64,000 bases of DNA from JAJPGZ01 sp038229295 (GTDB lineage Bacteria; Verrucomicrobiota; Verrucomicrobiia; Chthoniobacterales; UBA10450): positions 31,843 through 95,842 of the forward strand of contig JBBROO010000005.1 of NCBI GenBank assembly GCA_038229295.1, written 5' to 3'. The position numbers and the translations under genes are program-made. The notes beneath the pieces were generated by a model. It searched no databases. It was not told the DNA's origin and saw only the letters and a program-made list of their open reading frames with translations. Of the stretch, positions 61,527 through 64,000 are shown piece by piece (the stretch's first letter is position 1; each line of letters starts with the position of its first letter).

Positions 61527-62810
61527 ATGTCGAAAACGAATATCGCTTCCATTCGCGCGCGCGAAGTTTTGGATTCGCGCGGGAACCCTACGGTCGAAGC
61601 CGAAGTGCGACTGGAAGGTGGCGCGCTCGGTCGCGCGATTGTTCCGAGCGGCGCGAGCACGGGGGAACATGAAGCGTGGGAACTGCGCGATGGCGATAAG
61701 AAACGTTATGGCGGCAAAGGCGTCACGCGCGCGGTGGCGAGCGTGAACGAAAAAATCGCTCCCGCGATCAAAGGTTGGGACGCGTGCGATCAACGCAAGA
61801 TCGACAATCACATGATCGAGATGGACGGCACGCCGAACAAAAAGAATCTCGGCGCGAATGCGCTGCTTGGAGTTTCGTTAGCCGTCGCGCATGCGGCAGC
61901 GGCTGCGCAGAATCTTTCGCTCTTTCGTTTTCTCGGCGGCGACGATGCAAAGGTTTTGCCGGTGCCGATGATGAACATTCTGAACGCGGGCGCGCATTCC
62001 GATGCGCCGATCGATTTCCAAGAGTTCATGATTATGCCCAAAGGCGCGCCGACTTTCGCAGAAGGTTTGCGCTATGGCACGGAAGTCTTTCATGCGCTCA
62101 AAGGTGTGCTGAAAGATCGACATCTATCAACGAACGTGGGCGATGAAGGCGGGTTCGCGCCACAACTCAAATCTGCCGACGACGCGCTCGAATCCATCGC
62201 GCAGGCAGTAGAGAAAGCCGGTTACAAATTCGGCGAAGAAATTTTCATCGCGCTCGATCCCGCTTCCTCGGAATTTTTCGACAAGGAGCAAAATGCTTAC
62301 GTTTTCAAAAAATCGGATGGCTCGAAGAAGTCAGCCGATGAGCTGGTGGAGTACTATGTCGATCTTTGCGCGCGGTTCCCGATCATCTCGATCGAGGACG
62401 GATGTGCGGAGAATGATTGGGACGGCTGGAAAAAATTGACGGCGCGTCTCGGGGACAAAGTTCAACTCGTGGGCGACGATCTGTTTGTCACGAACGTGAA
62501 GTTTTTGCAGAAGGGAATCGCTGAACACGTGGCGAATTCCATTTTGATTAAAGTGAATCAGATCGGGACGCTGACGGAAACGCTGGCCACGATTGATCTC
62601 GCCACGGAAAATAATTACACGTCGGTCATTAGTCATCGCTCCGGCGAAACGGAAGACACGACCATCGCCGATATCGCGGTCGCGACGAACGCGGGCCAAA
62701 TTAAAACCGGTTCGTTATGCCGCACGGATCGCGTGGCGAAGTACAATCAGCTTCTGCGAATTGCCGAAGAACTGGGTGACAAAGCGGTTTACGGCGGTAA
62801 GATGCGCTGA
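61527..62810 (+). CDS. eno: Enolase
   Basis: This 427-residue glycolytic enzyme converts 2-phosphoglycerate to phosphoenolpyruvate. Motifs are 'AREVLDSRGNPTVEAEV', 'VPSGASTGEHEAWELRDGD', 'TNVGDEGGFAPQL', 'ISIEDGCAENDWDGW', 'LVGDDLFVTN', 'LIKVNQIGTLTET' and the signature 'ISHRSGETEDTTIAD'. The family is near-certain. ATG 61527 gives the standard N-terminus. Copies of the 10-mer at 61797, 62113 and 62356 are read as KIDN, KDRH and YVDL. Confidence 0.98.
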   Translation: MSKTNIASIRAREVLDSRGNPTVEAEVRLEGGALGRAIVPSGASTGEHEAWELRDGDKKRYGGKGVTRAVASVNEKIAPAIKGWDACDQRKIDNHMIEMDGTPNKKNLGANALLGVSLAVAHAAAAAQNLSLFRFLGGDDAKVLPVPMMNILNAGAHSDAPIDFQEFMIMPKGAPTFAEGLRYGTEVFHALKGVLKDRHLSTNVGDEGGFAPQLKSADDALESIAQAVEKAGYKFGEEIFIALDPASSEFFDKEQNAYVFKKSDGSKKSADELVEYYVDLCARFPIISIEDGCAENDWDGWKKLTARLGDKVQLVGDDLFVTNVKFLQKGIAEHVANSILIKVNQIGTLTETLATIDLATENNYTSVISHRSGETEDTTIADIAVATNAGQIKTGSLCRTDRVAKYNQLLRIAEELGDKAVYGGKMR

Positions 62811-62811
62811 C

Positions 62812-63168
62812 GTGGAGCAAGCATACGGCGATTTTCGCGCGCGGCGCGAAGCCACAATCTGGCAGCGATTGAATCGCGTTCTCAAGGTCCTTCTCTTTCT
62901 CGCGTTCTGGCTCGTGGTCGTTAGTCTGTTCGTGCCGCCTTACAAGAAACTGAATGCGAGCCGGGCGGAGATCGACAATCTGCAGGCGCAAGTGAACGAA
63001 CAGAAGACGTCGCTCTCGCGGCAGACGCGCGAAGTGAATTTGCTCAAGACCGACGCGACTTATTTGGAGACGATCGCGCGTGATCGGCTCGATCTCATGA
63101 AAGAGGGCGAAGTTATTTTTCGGTTGGAGCCGGGTCGGGCGACAAAAAAAGATTCGGCGCGGAAATAA
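62812..63168 (+). CDS. ftsB: FtsB/DivIC septum formation initiator
   Basis: This 118-residue bitopic protein starts at GTG, one base after the eno stop. It has a cytoplasmic N-terminus (about 1-24), a TM helix (about 25-44, 'VLLFLAFWLVVVSLFVP'), a coiled-coil of about 50-80 ('AEIDNLQAQVNEQKTSLSRQTREVNLL'), and the 'YLETIARDRLDLMKEGEVIFRL' tail typical of FtsB/DivIC. It acts in the FtsQLB divisome complex. eno-ftsB order is common across bacteria. Confidence 0.92.
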   Translation: MEQAYGDFRARREATIWQRLNRVLKVLLFLAFWLVVVSLFVPPYKKLNASRAEIDNLQAQVNEQKTSLSRQTREVNLLKTDATYLETIARDRLDLMKEGEVIFRLEPGRATKKDSARK

Positions 63169-63170
63169 AG

Positions 63171-63235
63171 TTGTAGAGGCGCTTGTGCCAAGCGCCTATT
63201 TTTTGGTTCGGCGTTTGACACAAACGCCGCTACAA
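63171..63235 (+). terminator. Compound hairpin/terminator after ftsB
   Basis: The main stem AGGCGCTTG (63177-63185) pairs with CAAGCGCCT (63189-63197) around TGC and is followed by ATTTTTT, a good rho-independent terminator. A second hairpin, CGGCGTTTG/CAAACGCCG, follows, and outer TTGTAG/CTACAA arms enclose both. The outer arms relate it to the CTGTAGCGG repeat family. Confidence 0.85.
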
Positions 63236-63249
63236 GCGTTTCTTTGTTC

Positions 63250-64000
63250 ATGGCTAACGAGCTTGCGACCATCGATGCGGAAGATTTGAAATCGCGCGTC
63301 CGCGAGCTGCGGAGGTTTCTTTGACCTTGATAGATTGCAGAATGATCTGACAGCTGCGGAAATGCGGATGGCTTCCGCAGACTTCTGGGCCAATCGCGAT
63401 CGGGCGCAAGTCGACGTTGAAGAAGTTTCCCGCTTGCGATCGAAGTTGGCTCCTTTTCAAAAATTAGAAAAGGATGTTGCCGAATTCGCAACGCTTCAGG
63501 AAATGGCAAATGACCCGGGAAATGACGAAGGAATGCGAGCAATGGCAAAGCTTGAAATTGAAACGCTATTTCCCGATTTGATTCCTGAGCTGGAAGAATT
63601 CGAGCTGCGCCAATTTCTTTCCGGCGAAAACGACCGCTCAAACGCCTTCGTCACCATTCACTCTGGCGCGGGCGGGACGGAGTCGTGCGATTGGGCCGAT
63701 ATGCTGTTGCGGATGTATCAACGCTGGATCGAGCGCAGCGGTTTCACATCGCAAACGGTCGACATCCAAACCGGCGACGAAGTGGGCGTTAAGTCGGTCA
63801 CGTTTCTGGTCAGCGGCGATTATGCTTATGGCTATTTGCAAACCGAACGCGGCGTCCACCGACTCGTTAGGATTTCGCCCTTCGATGCGAACAAGCGCCG
63901 CCACACTTCATTCGCCAGTGTCGATGTGGTTCCGGAAATCGCCGATGACGCGCCGATTGAAATCAATCCCGCCGATATTGAAGTCGATACCTTTCGCGCC
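63250..64000 (+). CDS. prfB: Peptide chain release factor 2 with programmed +1 frameshift (5' part)
   Basis: RF2 recognises UGA and UAA codons. The zero frame starts at ATG 63250 (MANELATIDAED) and stops at an in-frame TGA (63322-63324) after 24 codons. Reading resumes in the +1 frame at GAC (63323) as 'DLDRLQNDLTAAEMRMASADFW', and continues through 'HSGAGGTESCDWADMLLRMYQRW' and 'VHRLVRISPFDANKRRHTSFASVDVVPE' to the window edge. The GGQ loop lies beyond the end. The gene is therefore invisible to simple ORF calling. No 10-mer has yet appeared in it, although GTTAGG occurs at 63866. Confidence 0.97.
63311..63325 (+). promoter_or_regulatory. RF2 autoregulatory +1 frameshift site
   Basis: CGGAGG-TTT-CTT-TGA-C has all conserved parts of the classical site: an internal Shine-Dalgarno-like GGAGG just upstream, the CTT slippery codon, and TGA followed by C. 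When RF2 is scarce, the ribosome slips and full-length RF2 is made. This is established for many bacteria. Here it is read directly from sequence. Confidence 0.95.

Larger units (their letters stand above)
371..62366. repeat. Highly iterated 10-mer AAGATCGACA (about 95 copies, both strands)
   Basis: By manual scan I find about 95 exact copies of AAGATCGACA or its complement between 371 and 62366, about 49 on plus and 48 on minus. Most read YAAGATCGACAW. Random expectation for both strands is about 0.12 copies. Copies lie inside coding regions on either strand and in gaps, spaced about 650 bases on average. Examples: 371, 5761, 9429, 17177, 23186, 30271, 33824, 42263, 50897, 57074, 62113. Near-matches with one change are also common. 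My count may be off by a few. Confidence 0.9.
111..63871. repeat. Iterated word CGTTAGGC / GCCTAACG (core GTTAGG, about 70 copies)
   Basis: The core GTTAGG/CCTAAC was counted about 69 times and the full octamer about 40 times, where about two octamers are expected on both strands. It introduces rare TTA and CTA leucine codons (read as LG or LT) and PN in the other frame. Examples: 111, 2613, 7432, 13463, 18911, 24900, 30150, 36128, 45705, 50569, 57711, 58308. It is about evenly split between strands and found mostly within genes. Confidence 0.85.

Noticed and set aside
371..62366. 10-mer as a Chi- or KOPS-like oriented recombination/segregation signal
   Set aside because: Counts on the two strands are about equal with no visible switch, so there is no polarity.

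Overview
The window is a compact bacterial chromosome segment of roughly 55-58% G+C by eye. It carries core metabolic, translation and respiratory genes and shows no phage, transposase, CRISPR or rRNA. The best guess for the source is a Verrucomicrobiota member, possibly a soil Chthoniobacterales or 'Spartobacteria' type. The grounds are dispersed inverted repeats that supply the C-terminal tail ending RAPSRP on glnS, the SGNH/carbamoyltransferase/SxtJ cassette, and gene neighbourhoods such as eno-ftsB-prfB. This placement is an inference and no marker gene was searched.

Layout. 1-3679: end of an RND efflux adaptor and its inner-membrane pump. 3851-8156: a PilT-like ATPase, divergent from an adenylyl cyclase/TPR protein and a glutathionyl-hydroquinone reductase. 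8568-11458: hybrid histidine kinase, acyltransferase and tRNA-Arg(CCU). 11469-15457 (minus): cell-surface or metabolite cassette of SGNH hydrolase, frameshifted carbamoyltransferase, SxtJ-like protein and DUF5989-like protein. 15681-22173: BrkB, FlK-like thioesterase and a second RND system with a TetR regulator sitting on a palindromic operator. 22261-29525: tilS, gltX, glnS, aroE, proC and nadA, separated by long inverted repeats. 29623-34550: CHASE2-like protein, M19 dipeptidase, beta-CASP hydrolase, exonuclease III and a DCC thiol-disulfide protein. 34689-38784: envelope-stress membrane trio, two more PilT-like ATPases and an HNH protein. 38781-51489 (minus): complex I genes in transcription order nuoD, BamE-like lipoprotein, nuoE-F fusion, then nuoG to nuoN, with nuoA-C absent. 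51587-64000: fabD, yqeY, ispD, glycosyltransferase 9, phosphoesterase, ABC exporter, acylphosphatase, exported unknowns, a PMT-like glycosyltransferase, eno, ftsB and a 5' part of prfB with its programmed frameshift.

The outstanding signal is not a gene. A 10-mer, AAGATCGACA (usually Y before it and W after it), occurs about 95 times by my manual count. It falls about equally on both strands, inside genes in several reading frames, and between genes, where chance would give about 0.1 copies. A second word, CGTTAGGC (core GTTAGG), occurs about 40 times in full and about 70 times as the core. Density, lack of orientation bias and placement resemble the DNA uptake sequences of Neisseria and Pasteurellaceae. 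The three PilT-type retraction ATPases give a plausible functional context. I regard this dual iterated-word system as the main candidate for something undescribed. The uptake role itself is inference.

Around these words the window also carries at least three families of intergenic inverted repeats. They lie between genes, inside the nuo operon, and at the 5' or 3' ends of coding regions.
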